A stretch of 64,000 nucleotides of DNA from Rhizobacter sp964253025. Its GTDB lineage: Bacteria > Pseudomonadota > Gammaproteobacteria > Burkholderiales > Burkholderiaceae_C. A program made the position numbers and the translations under genes. Position 1 is the stretch's first letter, and each line of letters opens with the position of its first letter. The notes under the pieces were generated by a model. It did no database searches, had not been told where the DNA came from, and saw only the letters and a program-made list of their open reading frames with translations. Location of the stretch: positions 806,001-870,000 of the forward strand of contig NZ_CAXUQC020000001.1 of the NCBI RefSeq assembly GCF_964253025.1, read 5' to 3'. Positions 33,515 through 42,161 of the stretch are shown one piece after another.

Positions 33515-36500
33515 TCAGGTACGGCGCAGTTCCACGATGGCCAGCCGGTCCGGACCGACCGCCTGGCGGGCCACATCGCACAGGTGGGCGTGGTGCGTGA
33601 ACACGATGACCTGGCCGCCGCTTGCGAACTCGGCGAGGGCCTGGAGGATGTGCGTGGCCCGCCGGTCGTCGGAGGTCATCAGCACGTCGTCCAGGATGAC
33701 CGGCAGGTCGATGCCGCGGGCGCGCTGCAGCTCCAGCGCGGCGAGCCGCAGGGCGAGGTAGAGCTGGTCGCGGGTGCCTTCGCTGAGGGCGTCCATCCCG
33801 ACTGTCGCGCCGCTCGGTCGACGCGCCACGATCACCGTCGCGGCATCGGTATCGTCATGCTGCAGGCCGTCGAACTCGCCGCCGGTGAGGCGGGCGAAGT
33901 GACGCGAGGCAGAAGAGAGCATCGGCCCCTGCGATCGCTCCTTGAACCGGCGCACCGCCTCCTGCAGCAGGGCGTGGGCGAGCCGGCTCCGCCGCTGCAG
34001 CGGCAGGGCCTGGCGCACGCCGGCTTCGGCGCGTGCCATGGCATCCGCCGCGGCCGCGGCGGTGTCGGCCGCGTCGATGGCATCGAGCTCGCGTCTCGCC
34101 GCCTCGTCCTCGCGCCGGGCCTGCGCCATGCGTGCGTTGCTCTCCACCAAGGCCTGCTCCAGGCGCAGTTCCTCCGCGTTCAGGGCCTGCGCATCGCGGC
34201 CGTCAAGCGCCCGGGCCAGTTCGGTCGTGCTGCGCCGCGAGGCCTGGGCCAGCGCGCGGGCGGCCGCCGTAGCGTCACGCTCCGCCTCGCGCTTGCGGGC
34301 CGATCGTTCCTCGGCTTCCGGCAGGTCGGTGGCGCTGTCGACACCGGCGTCCCGGCACAGCCGCATCAGGGTGGCGCGGTGGCGGGCGGCTTTGGCGCGA
34401 TGGGCGGTCACTGCGTCCTCGGCCCCGGCCAGGCGCTGAGCGGCCCGGTCGGCCGCGTCCTGCTGCGTCCGTGCGCGCGCGGCCCGCGCCGACCACAGCT
34501 CTGCGGCCAGCACCACGTCGGCGGGGGGCGGCTCGCCGAGCGCGGCGGCGATGCTTGCGGCCGCTGCGTCGTGCACGGCCAGCGCCGAGGCATGGCCCTG
34601 TGCCCGCAGGCGCGCCTGGTCCCGGGCGGCGGCCGCGGCGGCGAGGCGGTCGAACTCGGCAAGTCGGGCGCGGGCCACCGCGAGCGATGCGTCGCCGGCC
34701 AGCCGAAGGACATCCGCTTCTGCCGCGAATGCGGCGCGCGCGTCGGCGAACGCGGCTTCCAGCTCCCGGGCGCGGCTCGCGTGCTGCTCGGCGAGTCGCT
34801 GCAGTTGCTGCGCCTGGCCGGCGGCGTGGTTGCGGGCTGCGGCCAGCGCTTCCACCTGCACCAGGTCCTGCTCGGCCAGCGCGCGCAGGCGCCCGAGCGA
34901 CGCGGTCCCGTCCACCGGCGACAGGCCGAGCTGTTCGAGCGCGTCGCGCAGTTGTTGAACGAGCCGTTCGGCCAGTCCTTCGAGCGCCTCGGCCTCGGCG
35001 TGGTGTGCGGTCTGGTCGTCAAGCGCCTGCAGGGCCGCAGCAAGCCGCAGCTGCCAGTCCCGCAGCACCGCCGCCGAGTGGTGTGGCAGGCCAGCCGCGC
35101 CCAGCCGCTCGGCCCACCGGGCGTCGGCGGCCATGGCCGCGGCCTCGATGCGGACGAGTTCCCCCTCGCGCCGTGCCAGTTCGGCCTCCAGCGCAGCGGC
35201 CTGCTGGCGGGCGGCCGCGAGGCGCGCCACGCGCTCGCTGTCGCGCGAGACCTGGTCGGCGAGCTGGTCCGCCCGCTGCACGGTGAGTTCATAGGAGGCG
35301 GACTGCGCCGCGCCGTCCGCGGGCATCGGTGCCGTCCCGAGAAGCGGGCCCCGCAGGGCGTGCCACTCGGCGTCGCGCCGCAGCCGCGCGCCTTGCACAT
35401 CCTCGTGGCTCGGCACCGGGCCCTGGGCGAGCAGGGTGTCGATGGCGCGCCGGGCCTCGTCCTGGGCATGGCGCGTGTCGGCGATGCGCTGCTGTTGTTG
35501 CGCACGCTGGGCGGCCAGGTCGGCGGACAGGCGCTGTGCCTCGTCGATCTCGGCGGCCAGCAAGGGGCGCGCACGTTGCGCGGCGGCCGCATCGGGAAGG
35601 CCGACCGCATCGAGCCGGCTGCGCACCAGCCGAGCGTCGGCGGCCATGGCCGCCGGCCACTGAGCCAGGCGCTGCAGGTCCGGCTCATGCCGGGACACGT
35701 CGGCCAGCGCCGCGCGCACCGCCGACTGGTAATGCGGCTCGGGCAGCGGGCGCAGCTCCGACAGCGCGGAGGCACCGGCCTCGGGCGCCTGCTCGCGGTG
35801 CTGGGCCAGGGCGCGCCCGGCCTCGTCGAGCGCGGCCATCGCTTCCTCGAGCCGCGCCCGAACGGCGGGGCCGGGCGCCTGACGATGCAGGGTGTCGGGG
35901 TCCATGCCGGGTGCCAACGCGGCGGCGACCGACGCGAGTTCATGCGCCGCGCGCGCCTCGTCCGCGGTGGCCGTGGCCTGCTGCGCCAGCAGCTGCGCGA
36001 GGGTGGCGGAGGAGGCGTTCAGCCGCGCGATCGCCGGCGCGACGGCCAGCGCCGCGGTGTCGAGTGCGGTGCCGGCCAGCGTGCCGCGGTGCATGGCGGC
36101 GGCGTCTTCGGCGGAGCGGATGTCGGCCTCCGCTTCCGTCAGACCGGCTTGCGCCGCGGACCGTTCGGCCGCCGCGTTCTCGGCGAGCAGCGGGATGTCG
36201 ACCAGGCTCGCCAGCACGCCGTTCGCGTGGACGAGGGTGGCCAGCAGCGGCGCCACCGCGATGAGCTCGCGCGCGGCAAGGTGCTCGGCCGCGATGCGGG
36301 CATGCGCGGCTTCGGCGGCAGCGAGCGCCTCGTGCGCGAGCTGGCTTGCCCGGTGCACGGCCTCCCATTTCACGGGCCGAACCAGCGCGTCGCGATGCCG
36401 CTCGGCCTGCAGCTTGTATTCGGCCAACCCCTGGTTGATGCGCGCGTTGCGGCCGGCCGCCGAGGGCAGATAGAAGCGGCGCGCCGTGGCGTCCAGTTCG

Positions 36501-37012
36501 GTCAGCATGCGCGACACGTCCGCCACACCGGCACTCGCCTCGAACAGGGCAGCACCGATCTCGCCTTCGCCCCGAGCGAGTGCGGCGCCCCCGGCGCGCA
36601 GGGTCGCGTGGTCCAGCCCGAAGAGGGTCTGGTAGTCCGCCTCCGACAGCCCCGCATGCAGTGCCTGCAGCAGTGGCGCGGGCACGGCGTCCGGGCGTTC
36701 CGCCCCTGGCGCGCCGGGATCGAAGAAGCGCAGGGTCTGGCCGCTGCCCTTGCGCCGCATCAGGGCGTGGCGCTGGCCGGCAGCATCGAGGAGAACGCCG
36801 CCCACCCGCAGGTGGGCGTAGTCGTGCAGGAAGTTGTCGGTGGTGCGGACGGGCACCCCGAAGCGCAACGCCTTCATGGCCCGCATGGCGGACGACTTGC
36901 CGGCTTCGTTCAGGCCATGGACCAGCACGAGCCGCTGGTCCGCGTTGCCGAGCGGCAGCACCTGATCGGTGAACGGGCCGAAGGCCTTGAGGTGCAGTTC
37001 GACGAGCCTCAT
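33515..37012 (-). CDS. YhaN-like AAA/SMC-type ATPase (Rad50/SbcC relative)
   Basis: A 1165-residue ATPase of the YhaN (AAA_27) type. The head contains MRLVELHLKAFGPFTD and Walker A GLNEAGKS (33-40); the C-terminal head has the signature LSEGTRDQLYLALRLA (about 1076-1091) and Walker B LPVILDDVL (about 1103-1111) followed by a conserved switch His in FTHHAH. The middle 850 residues are almost wholly Ala/Arg/Glu/Leu heptads, a long coiled coil, with no Zn-hook CxxC of the true Rad50/SbcC. It overlaps the SbcD-like nuclease gene by four bases (ATGA), so a Rad50-Mre11-like two-subunit complex acting on DNA ends is strongly suggested. In Bacillus the YhaN-YhaO homologues are implicated in DNA repair, but the substrate is unknown. 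Confidence 0.9.
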   Translation of the reverse strand: MRLVELHLKAFGPFTDQVLPLGNADQRLVLVHGLNEAGKSSAMRAMKALRFGVPVRTTDNFLHDYAHLRVGGVLLDAAGQRHALMRRKGSGQTLRFFDPGAPGAERPDAVPAPLLQALHAGLSEADYQTLFGLDHATLRAGGAALARGEGEIGAALFEASAGVADVSRMLTELDATARRFYLPSAAGRNARINQGLAEYKLQAERHRDALVRPVKWEAVHRASQLAHEALAAAEAAHARIAAEHLAARELIAVAPLLATLVHANGVLASLVDIPLLAENAAAERSAAQAGLTEAEADIRSAEDAAAMHRGTLAGTALDTAALAVAPAIARLNASSATLAQLLAQQATATADEARAAHELASVAAALAPGMDPDTLHRQAPGPAVRARLEEAMAALDEAGRALAQHREQAPEAGASALSELRPLPEPHYQSAVRAALADVSRHEPDLQRLAQWPAAMAADARLVRSRLDAVGLPDAAAAQRARPLLAAEIDEAQRLSADLAAQRAQQQQRIADTRHAQDEARRAIDTLLAQGPVPSHEDVQGARLRRDAEWHALRGPLLGTAPMPADGAAQSASYELTVQRADQLADQVSRDSERVARLAAARQQAAALEAELARREGELVRIEAAAMAADARWAERLGAAGLPHHSAAVLRDWQLRLAAALQALDDQTAHHAEAEALEGLAERLVQQLRDALEQLGLSPVDGTASLGRLRALAEQDLVQVEALAAARNHAAGQAQQLQRLAEQHASRARELEAAFADARAAFAAEADVLRLAGDASLAVARARLAEFDRLAAAAAARDQARLRAQGHASALAVHDAAAASIAAALGEPPPADVVLAAELWSARAARARTQQDAADRAAQRLAGAEDAVTAHRAKAARHRATLMRLCRDAGVDSATDLPEAEERSARKREAERDATAAARALAQASRRSTTELARALDGRDAQALNAEELRLEQALVESNARMAQARREDEAARRELDAIDAADTAAAAADAMARAEAGVRQALPLQRRSRLAHALLQEAVRRFKERSQGPMLSSASRHFARLTGGEFDGLQHDDTDAATVIVARRPSGATVGMDALSEGTRDQLYLALRLAALELQRARGIDLPVILDDVLMTSDDRRATHILQALAEFASGGQVIVFTHHAHLCDVARQAVGPDRLAIVELRRT

Positions 37013-38277
37013 TGCGGGCTCCCCGTGCCGGAGGCAGGCGCCAGGCGTGACAGCACGGTGGCTTCGGCCTCCACCAGCAGCTGGCGCAGGGCATCGGCAT
37101 CGAGCCGGTCGACCGCCAGGTCGGCCAGGCCGGGCGGCAGGGCGGGCAAGCGGTCCAGGCGCTCGCGGCCCCACGCCTGCAGCGCCGCGTCGTCCGCCAG
37201 CAGTTCGTCGACCAGGCGCACCACGTCGCCCAGTGCGTCCGCGCGGTCGGCCAGGGCCGCGCGGTCGACGGGCGAGCGCAGCCGAACCTGCACCGACTCG
37301 ATCCAGACGTCGGACACATCGACCTCGTGCGCCGCCGCCTGCACGGCGGCGGCGAGCGAGCCGGGTTCCCGCGCCTCGATGGCGTGCAGTGGCGATGCGC
37401 CCACCAGCGTGACGCGCAGCGCATGCAGCCGGTCGGCGCCGCGGACCAGCACGGTGCGACAGGCGTCATGGAAGGCGCGCGCCATTGCATCGATGTCGTT
37501 CACGCCGGACACATCCAGCGTCAGGGCGTGCCAGCGCACCACGTCGAGTGCGACGGCCTCCGCCGCCGTGATGCGCCCGCCTTCGACGGTGACCAGCTCG
37601 CAGCCCTTGGGGCCGGTCTCGCCGGCGTGCCGGCCCTGCAGGTTGCCGGGGTAGACGATGCGCGGGCCGCTTTCCTTCACCACCTCCCGGACATGCACGT
37701 GGCCGAGCGCGAAGTAGTCGTAGCCGCGCGAGGCGAGGGTGGGCACGTCGGTCGGGGCATACGGGTCATGGCCCTCACGACCCGTCAGGCTCGTGTGCAG
37801 CATCCCGATGTTGAAGCGGCCTGCCAGCGCCTCGCGATAGGAAGGAACCAGGTCCTCGGTGACCACCCGCTCGGGAAAGCTGCGGCCGTGCACGGCCACG
37901 CCGAGCTCCGGCAGGTCGATCGTCTCGGCCGCGCGTGCGCTGAACACGTGGAGGCCTTCGAGCGCGGGCAGCCGGCGGGTGATCTGGCCTTCGGCGTCGT
38001 GGTTGCCCTTGACCGCGAACACCCGGATGCCGGCCCTCGTGAGCCGCACCATCTGCTCGCGAAAGAAGAGGGCCGCGCGGAAGTCGCCCAGGTCACGGTC
38101 GTGGATGTCGCCGGCCAGCAGCACCAGGTCCACCTGCTCACGCAGGGCCAGGTCCACCATCGCCATCAAGGCGCGTCGGGTGGCGCCGCGCAGCAGGTCG
38201 ACGGGAGCGCCTTCGTAGGTGTCGAGCCCGCGCAGGGGGCTGTCGATGTGCAGGTCGGCGGCGTGGATGAACTTCAC
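37009..38277 (-). CDS. SbcD/YhaO-like DNA repair exonuclease (Mre11 family)
   Basis: A 422-residue metallophosphoesterase of the Mre11/SbcD group. Metal ligands are visible as Asp8-x-His10 (HAADLHIDSPL), Asp57 (LAGDIHDRD), GNHD (91-94), a His in GMLHTSL and GHVHV near 195. The LDTYEGAP and ALGHVHVREVV blocks fit YhaO better than canonical SbcD. The C-terminal 130 residues are mainly helical and should bind the partner ATPase. It is the first gene of a two-gene operon with the YhaN-like ATPase, with the stop and the next start overlapping. The chromate transporter gene is divergent, with a perfect inverted repeat in the gap between them. Confidence 0.92.
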   Translation of the reverse strand: MKFIHAADLHIDSPLRGLDTYEGAPVDLLRGATRRALMAMVDLALREQVDLVLLAGDIHDRDLGDFRAALFFREQMVRLTRAGIRVFAVKGNHDAEGQITRRLPALEGLHVFSARAAETIDLPELGVAVHGRSFPERVVTEDLVPSYREALAGRFNIGMLHTSLTGREGHDPYAPTDVPTLASRGYDYFALGHVHVREVVKESGPRIVYPGNLQGRHAGETGPKGCELVTVEGGRITAAEAVALDVVRWHALTLDVSGVNDIDAMARAFHDACRTVLVRGADRLHALRVTLVGASPLHAIEAREPGSLAAAVQAAAHEVDVSDVWIESVQVRLRSPVDRAALADRADALGDVVRLVDELLADDAALQAWGRERLDRLPALPPGLADLAVDRLDADALRQLLVEAEATVLSRLAPASGTGSPQ

Positions 38278-38308
38278 GGGGGCAAATGGCGGTGGCGGAC
38301 CGCATAGT

Positions 38309-38333
38309 CTGGCCCATTTTCAGGGTGGGCCAG
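38309..38333. promoter_or_regulatory. Perfect 8-bp inverted repeat between sbcD-like gene and chrA
   Basis: CTGGCCCA and TGGGCCAG flank a 9-base A/T-richer loop, in the 142-base gap between divergent genes. It could be an operator or a leader hairpin for the nuclease gene, whose ATG lies 32 bases away. Confidence 0.4.
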
Positions 38334-38419
38334 GCTTCGGCCGCCCGTCATCGCTTGCAGGCACACTGCGGGGCGGCCGAGTTCTCGGCCGCTCGACAAT
38401 GCCGCCCGCAGGAGAACCC

Positions 38420-39760
38420 TTGATCTCGCCCGACCGCCCCGCGCCCGCCGCCGTCACCTTTGCCGAAGCCTTCCGCTTCTGGCTCAAGCTCGGCTTCATC
38501 AGCTTCGGCGGCCCCGCCGGGCAGATCGCGATCATGCATGCCGAACTCGTGGAACGCCGGCGGTGGATCAGCGAGCGGCGGTTCCTCCACGCCCTCAACT
38601 ACTGCATGGTGCTCCCGGGCCCGGAGGCCCAGCAGCTGGCCACCTACATCGGCTGGCTCATGCACCGCACCTGGGGCGGCATCGTGGCGGGCGCGCTCTT
38701 CGTGCTGCCCTCGCTCGTGATCCTCATCGGCCTGTCATGGGTGTACCTCCGCTTCGGCCACCAGCCGCTGGTGGCGGCGGTCTTCTACGGCATCAAGCCC
38801 GCGGTGACGGCACTGGTGTTGCATGCAGCGCACCGCATCGGCTCGCGCGCGCTGCGCAACCGGTGGATGGGCCTGATCGCCGTGCTCTCCTTCGTGGCCT
38901 TGGCCGTGTTCGACGTGCCGTTCCCGGTCATCGTGCTGGCCGCCGGCCTCGTAGGGTTCATCGGCTCGCGCGATGCCCCCGCGGTGTTCGCCCCCGCCGG
39001 CGCCGCCTCGACCGCGGTCGCCGGCCACGGTGCCGCCCTGATCGACGACGACACGCCCACGCCGCCGCACGCGCGCTTCTCGCGAAGCCGCCTGGCGATC
39101 GTCGTCGGCACGGGGCTGGTGTTGTGGGCCCTGGCCATGGCGGGCCTGGTCTGGGCACAGGGTGCCGACGGACCGTTCGCGCGCATGGGGCTGTTCTTCA
39201 CCAAGGCGGCGTTGCTGACCTTCGGCGGCGCCTATGCGGTGCTGCCCTATGTCTACCAAGGCGCGGTGGAGCGTTACCAGTGGCTGACGGCCGGCCAGAT
39301 GATCGACGGCCTGGCGCTGGGCGAGACGACGCCGGGCCCCCTCATCATGGTGGTCGCCTTCGTCGCCTTCGTGGGCGGGTGGACGCTGCAGGTGTTCGGG
39401 CCCGATGCGCTGCTGCTTGCCGGCACGGCCGCCGCCGTCGTGGTCACCTTCTTCACCTTCCTGCCGTCGTTCGTCTTCATCCTGGCCGGTGGCCCGCTGG
39501 TGGAAGCAACGCACGGGCGGATCGGGTTCACCGCGCCGCTGTCGGCCATTACGGCAGCGGTGGTCGGCGTCATCGTGAACCTGGCCCTGTTCTTCGCCTA
39601 CCACGTGCTGTGGCCCGAAGGTTTCGACGGCCGCTTCGACGTGCCGTCGGCCTTGATTGCCGTTGGGGCGCTGGTGGCCCTGTTCCGCTTCAAGGTGGGC
39701 GTGATGCCGCTGTTGTTCGGTTGTGCGCTGGCCGGGCTGGTTGTGCACGCGTTGCGGTGA
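38420..39760 (+). CDS. chrA: Chromate transporter ChrA (two-domain form)
   Basis: A 446-residue membrane protein with about 12 helices built from two homologous CHR domains, the long ChrA form that exports chromate by the proton-motive force. The N-terminal domain has FISFGGPAGQIAIMHAELVE and YCMVLPGPEAQQLATYIGW; the C-terminal domain repeats it as LLTFGGAYAVLPYVYQGAVE and GLALGETTPGPLIMVVAFV. AGGAGA directly upstream of a TTG points to a TTG start; an in-frame ATG seven codons earlier overlaps a -10-like GACAAT and has no ribosome-binding site. No chrB regulator or chromate reductase gene is adjacent. A sulfate-related or housekeeping anion role is possible. Confidence 0.9.
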   Translation: MISPDRPAPAAVTFAEAFRFWLKLGFISFGGPAGQIAIMHAELVERRRWISERRFLHALNYCMVLPGPEAQQLATYIGWLMHRTWGGIVAGALFVLPSLVILIGLSWVYLRFGHQPLVAAVFYGIKPAVTALVLHAAHRIGSRALRNRWMGLIAVLSFVALAVFDVPFPVIVLAAGLVGFIGSRDAPAVFAPAGAASTAVAGHGAALIDDDTPTPPHARFSRSRLAIVVGTGLVLWALAMAGLVWAQGADGPFARMGLFFTKAALLTFGGAYAVLPYVYQGAVERYQWLTAGQMIDGLALGETTPGPLIMVVAFVAFVGGWTLQVFGPDALLLAGTAAAVVVTFFTFLPSFVFILAGGPLVEATHGRIGFTAPLSAITAAVVGVIVNLALFFAYHVLWPEGFDGRFDVPSALIAVGALVALFRFKVGVMPLLFGCALAGLVVHALR

Positions 39761-39890
39761 CGTCGAACGCTCGAACCTCCTCCCGTCCGCCAGCGGAGCA
39801 GGCCGCGCCGACGGCGGCGGAATCGGGTTCAGCGGTGTCGGACGTGCCGCGGCCTCTGGTGAATGGAGGTCGCGCTGACGATCGACGCGA

Positions 39891-40799
39891 TCAGGCGGCC
39901 AGCGATCGCTGACGTCGCCGTGATGCAGCGCCCACGATGCCGGCGCCCGCAAGCAGCATGAGCCAGGTCTCCGGCTCCGGAATGGGCGGCGACAGGTCGA
40001 CGTAGGTGCCGGCGTTGAGGCGGCCGAGCAGCGTGGCATCGCTGTTGTTGGTGATGGTCATCGACATCAGGCCATCTGCACGCATGGTGTAGGCGATGTC
40101 GGCAAAGATCGAGTTGCCGCCCCAGACGGAGGCGCCGATGATGGTCCGGGCCCGGCCGAGCAGGTCGCCGAACGTCATCGAGGAGGTGGTCATCCCGTCG
40201 CCACCCCCGTTCTGCACCCGGGTGCCGCCTTGCAGCGGCGTGTCGTCGCCCGTGATGGACACCGTGGCGAAGCCGCTGAAGGTGAAGGACGCATAGGGAT
40301 CGAGCGAGAACCCGCGCGCCCAGCTGGCCTCGGTGGTCGCCTTGGCGTACAGGTCGGTCAGCGAGACGCGGGCGCCCATGCCCGTCCCGAACACGTGGGC
40401 GGCCGAGTCGGTGTGCGAGCCGCTGGCGCAGCCGGTCACCGGGAGCCCGCAGCCGAAGGCGAACGTGCCCCCGAACGAGTGAGGGCCGAGCCCGCCGCGG
40501 TCGCGGTTCTCGTCGTACGCGAACGCACCCCAGTTCGGCGTGACGCTGCCATCCGGCGCGGTCGTGAACGAAGCGACGTCGGTTGTCAGCGTGCGCGCAT
40601 GAGGGATGCCCTGGTCGCCCCAGGCGCCGGTGAACACGCGGTCGCCGTCGAAGATGGGGTTGCCTGTTTTCAAACCGCCGAAGATCCCCGGGGACAGCGC
40701 GAAAGTGGCTTGGTAGTTGGCCGGCAGACCGGCCAGGGCGGGACTGCTGGCCGACGCGATGAGGACCACCGCGAAACCGTGGCGAAGAATCGAATGCAT
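39891..40799 (-). CDS. PEP-CTERM exosortase-substrate protein
   Basis: A 302-residue secreted protein. Signal peptide residues 1-25 end in SSPALA. The mature domain is a beta-rich extracellular module (GPHSFGGTFAFGCGLPVTGC, GFSLDPYASFTFSGFATVSI) with two Cys that could pair. The C terminus is a textbook PEP-CTERM sorting signal: PEPETW (about 273-278), a hydrophobic helix LMLLAGAGIVGAA, then RRRQR. Exosortase/EpsH would cleave it and attach or release the protein with exopolysaccharide; the exosortase is not encoded in this window. The product is a typical member of a large, functionally uncharacterised set in Burkholderiales biofilm formers. GGGGAGAGGCC precedes the ATG. Confidence 0.9.
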   Translation of the reverse strand: MHSILRHGFAVVLIASASSPALAGLPANYQATFALSPGIFGGLKTGNPIFDGDRVFTGAWGDQGIPHARTLTTDVASFTTAPDGSVTPNWGAFAYDENRDRGGLGPHSFGGTFAFGCGLPVTGCASGSHTDSAAHVFGTGMGARVSLTDLYAKATTEASWARGFSLDPYASFTFSGFATVSITGDDTPLQGGTRVQNGGGDGMTTSSMTFGDLLGRARTIIGASVWGGNSIFADIAYTMRADGLMSMTITNNSDATLLGRLNAGTYVDLSPPIPEPETWLMLLAGAGIVGAASRRRQRSLAA

Positions 40800-41115
40800 G
40801 GCCTCTCCCCTTGTGAGCGTGGCCGCGCCACGCCTTGGCTGAAAGAACCATCGTAGGAGCAGGAGCCGCCTTTCCTTCATCCCCGATATGCGGGTATCGA
40901 AGGCTTGTTGAGGCCAATGGCCTTCATATGGCGTGTCTTGACTGGCTGGCTCGCCCGAGACCCGGTCATGGCGCCCCGACGTCTGCGATGCAGGCCTTCT
41001 GCTGGTTCACGGCGGGCGTCTTCGCGGCCGTCGACGGTGACGAAGACGCGCACGGCGTTGCGTCACGCAAGGCACGGCCCGGCATGCGCCGGCGTGCCGG
41101 CGGCGCGCCGCCAGG
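40800..41115. other. Intergenic region upstream of the PEP-CTERM gene
   Basis: This 316-base gap holds no convincing gene. An imperfect inverted repeat with CCCG/CGGG arms lies at 40879-40897, about 80 bases before the PEP-CTERM start, and a 6-bp palindrome (TTGCGT/ACGCAA) at 41058-41070 close to the end of the hypothetical gene, followed by GC-rich dyads that could end its transcript. Confidence 0.4.
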
Positions 41116-41892
41116 TCAGGCAGAGGCGGCCGGTTTCGAGCCGGTGGTGAAGGGCAGCAGCGCCCGTGCGGCGTCGATGCGAAGCGCCATGTCCACGGTC
41201 GGGTTGTTCATGACCTGCAGCAGGAAGGCGTGCGGATCCAGCGCTTCGACCACCACCGCAGCCTGCCGAGGCGCAGCGGTTTGGTCAGGACGCGGTGCCG
41301 GCGAGGGGGCCGTCGCGCGGTCGAGGGTCTCGCGGGCGGCTGCCAATTCGGCCGGCGTGATGCTCCGCAGCCGGCTGAGAAGCTCCGCCTGGCCCTCCGG
41401 ACTCGGGGGGATGTCGAGCCAGGGCGTGTCCGCGAAGACCGGTGCCAGGTCGGGGGCAACGAACGCCGACCAGTTGCCGGTCGCCTCCTGTTCGGCCGGC
41501 ACCCGAGGTGCTTGCAGTGACGACGACGGGTCTGCATCGGCGGCGGGGAAGCAGCGGACCCGCCGGTCCGGCGCATCCGCCATGAAACGGCCGCGCAGGG
41601 CTTGCAGCACGGCATGCGCTTCCGGGGCGGGCAGCGGCTCGGCGAGGGAGAACCAGAGTTGCAGCCCGTCGGTCCCCGACACCGCGATGGCCGGTGCTGG
41701 CCAGCCGAGTTCGGACTGCACCCCGCGCCACACGGGACCGATGAGCGTCCAGTCGGCCGGGCGGGCCAGCTCCAGCACCAGGGCACGAACCTGTCCGGCG
41801 GTGTCGGTCGAGCGGACCGGTGCTGCGGCGCCATCGGCCGTGGCGGGAGTGGAAAGGTAGAGGCGCTGCAGTTCGGCGTGGAGGCGGGACAT
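41116..41892 (-). CDS. Conserved hypothetical protein, Burkholderiales type
   Basis: A 258-residue protein I cannot assign. It has three regions: an N-terminal 115 residues (LHAELQRLYLSTPA, VRALVLELARPADWTLIGPVW, VSGTDGLQLWFSLAEPLPAP) that look like a compact alpha/beta domain; a middle block WSAFVAPDLAPVFADTPWLD and PPSPEGQAELLSRLRSI; an Ala/Pro-rich linker; and a helical end LDPHAFLLQVMNNPTVDMAL then IDAARALLPF. The last segment resembles a motif in phage terminase small subunits, but that may be chance. The start ATG lacks a strong ribosome-binding site; longer frames fuse it wrongly to antisense sequence. It lies alone, with 269 bases before the beta-propeller gene on the same strand. Function unknown. 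Confidence 0.68.
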   Translation of the reverse strand: MSRLHAELQRLYLSTPATADGAAAPVRSTDTAGQVRALVLELARPADWTLIGPVWRGVQSELGWPAPAIAVSGTDGLQLWFSLAEPLPAPEAHAVLQALRGRFMADAPDRRVRCFPAADADPSSSLQAPRVPAEQEATGNWSAFVAPDLAPVFADTPWLDIPPSPEGQAELLSRLRSITPAELAAARETLDRATAPSPAPRPDQTAAPRQAAVVVEALDPHAFLLQVMNNPTVDMALRIDAARALLPFTTGSKPAASA

Positions 41893-42161
41893 TGGCGAGG
41901 GGCGGTGGGGGCGGGACGGTGGACGGACGGCGGGGCCGCCCAGCGGGCGGTGCACCGACTGTACTTGAGCGCGCTCTGCCCCCGTGTGAGCCCTGATGGC
42001 ATGTCGGGTGTCATGCCATCTTTCACTTTGTCGACTGATGGCGCCCATCAGCCGCTGTCCGCAGCCCCCCGCGGCTGGCCCAGCGCAGGTACCTGTCAGC
42101 GGCGCGGTGCCGGGGGACGGCCGCGGATCGGCCTCGGCCCGTGGCGGGCGCGCGCGACCGC

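Noticed and set aside
33164..37654. A very long open frame (about 1500 codons) on the plus strand
   Set aside because: It is antisense to the YhaN-like ATPase and the nuclease gene, whose Walker and metal motifs are intact. The predicted protein is Arg/Gly/His-rich and has no domain.
33515..38277. The ATPase/nuclease pair as an antiphage defence island
   Set aside because: No other defence genes, toxin, restriction or mobile element surround it. A DNA-repair reading is simpler, though defence cannot be excluded.
38399..38401. ATG start for chrA
   Set aside because: It has no ribosome-binding site and overlaps a -10-like element, whereas TTG 21 bases later has AGGAGA directly upstream.
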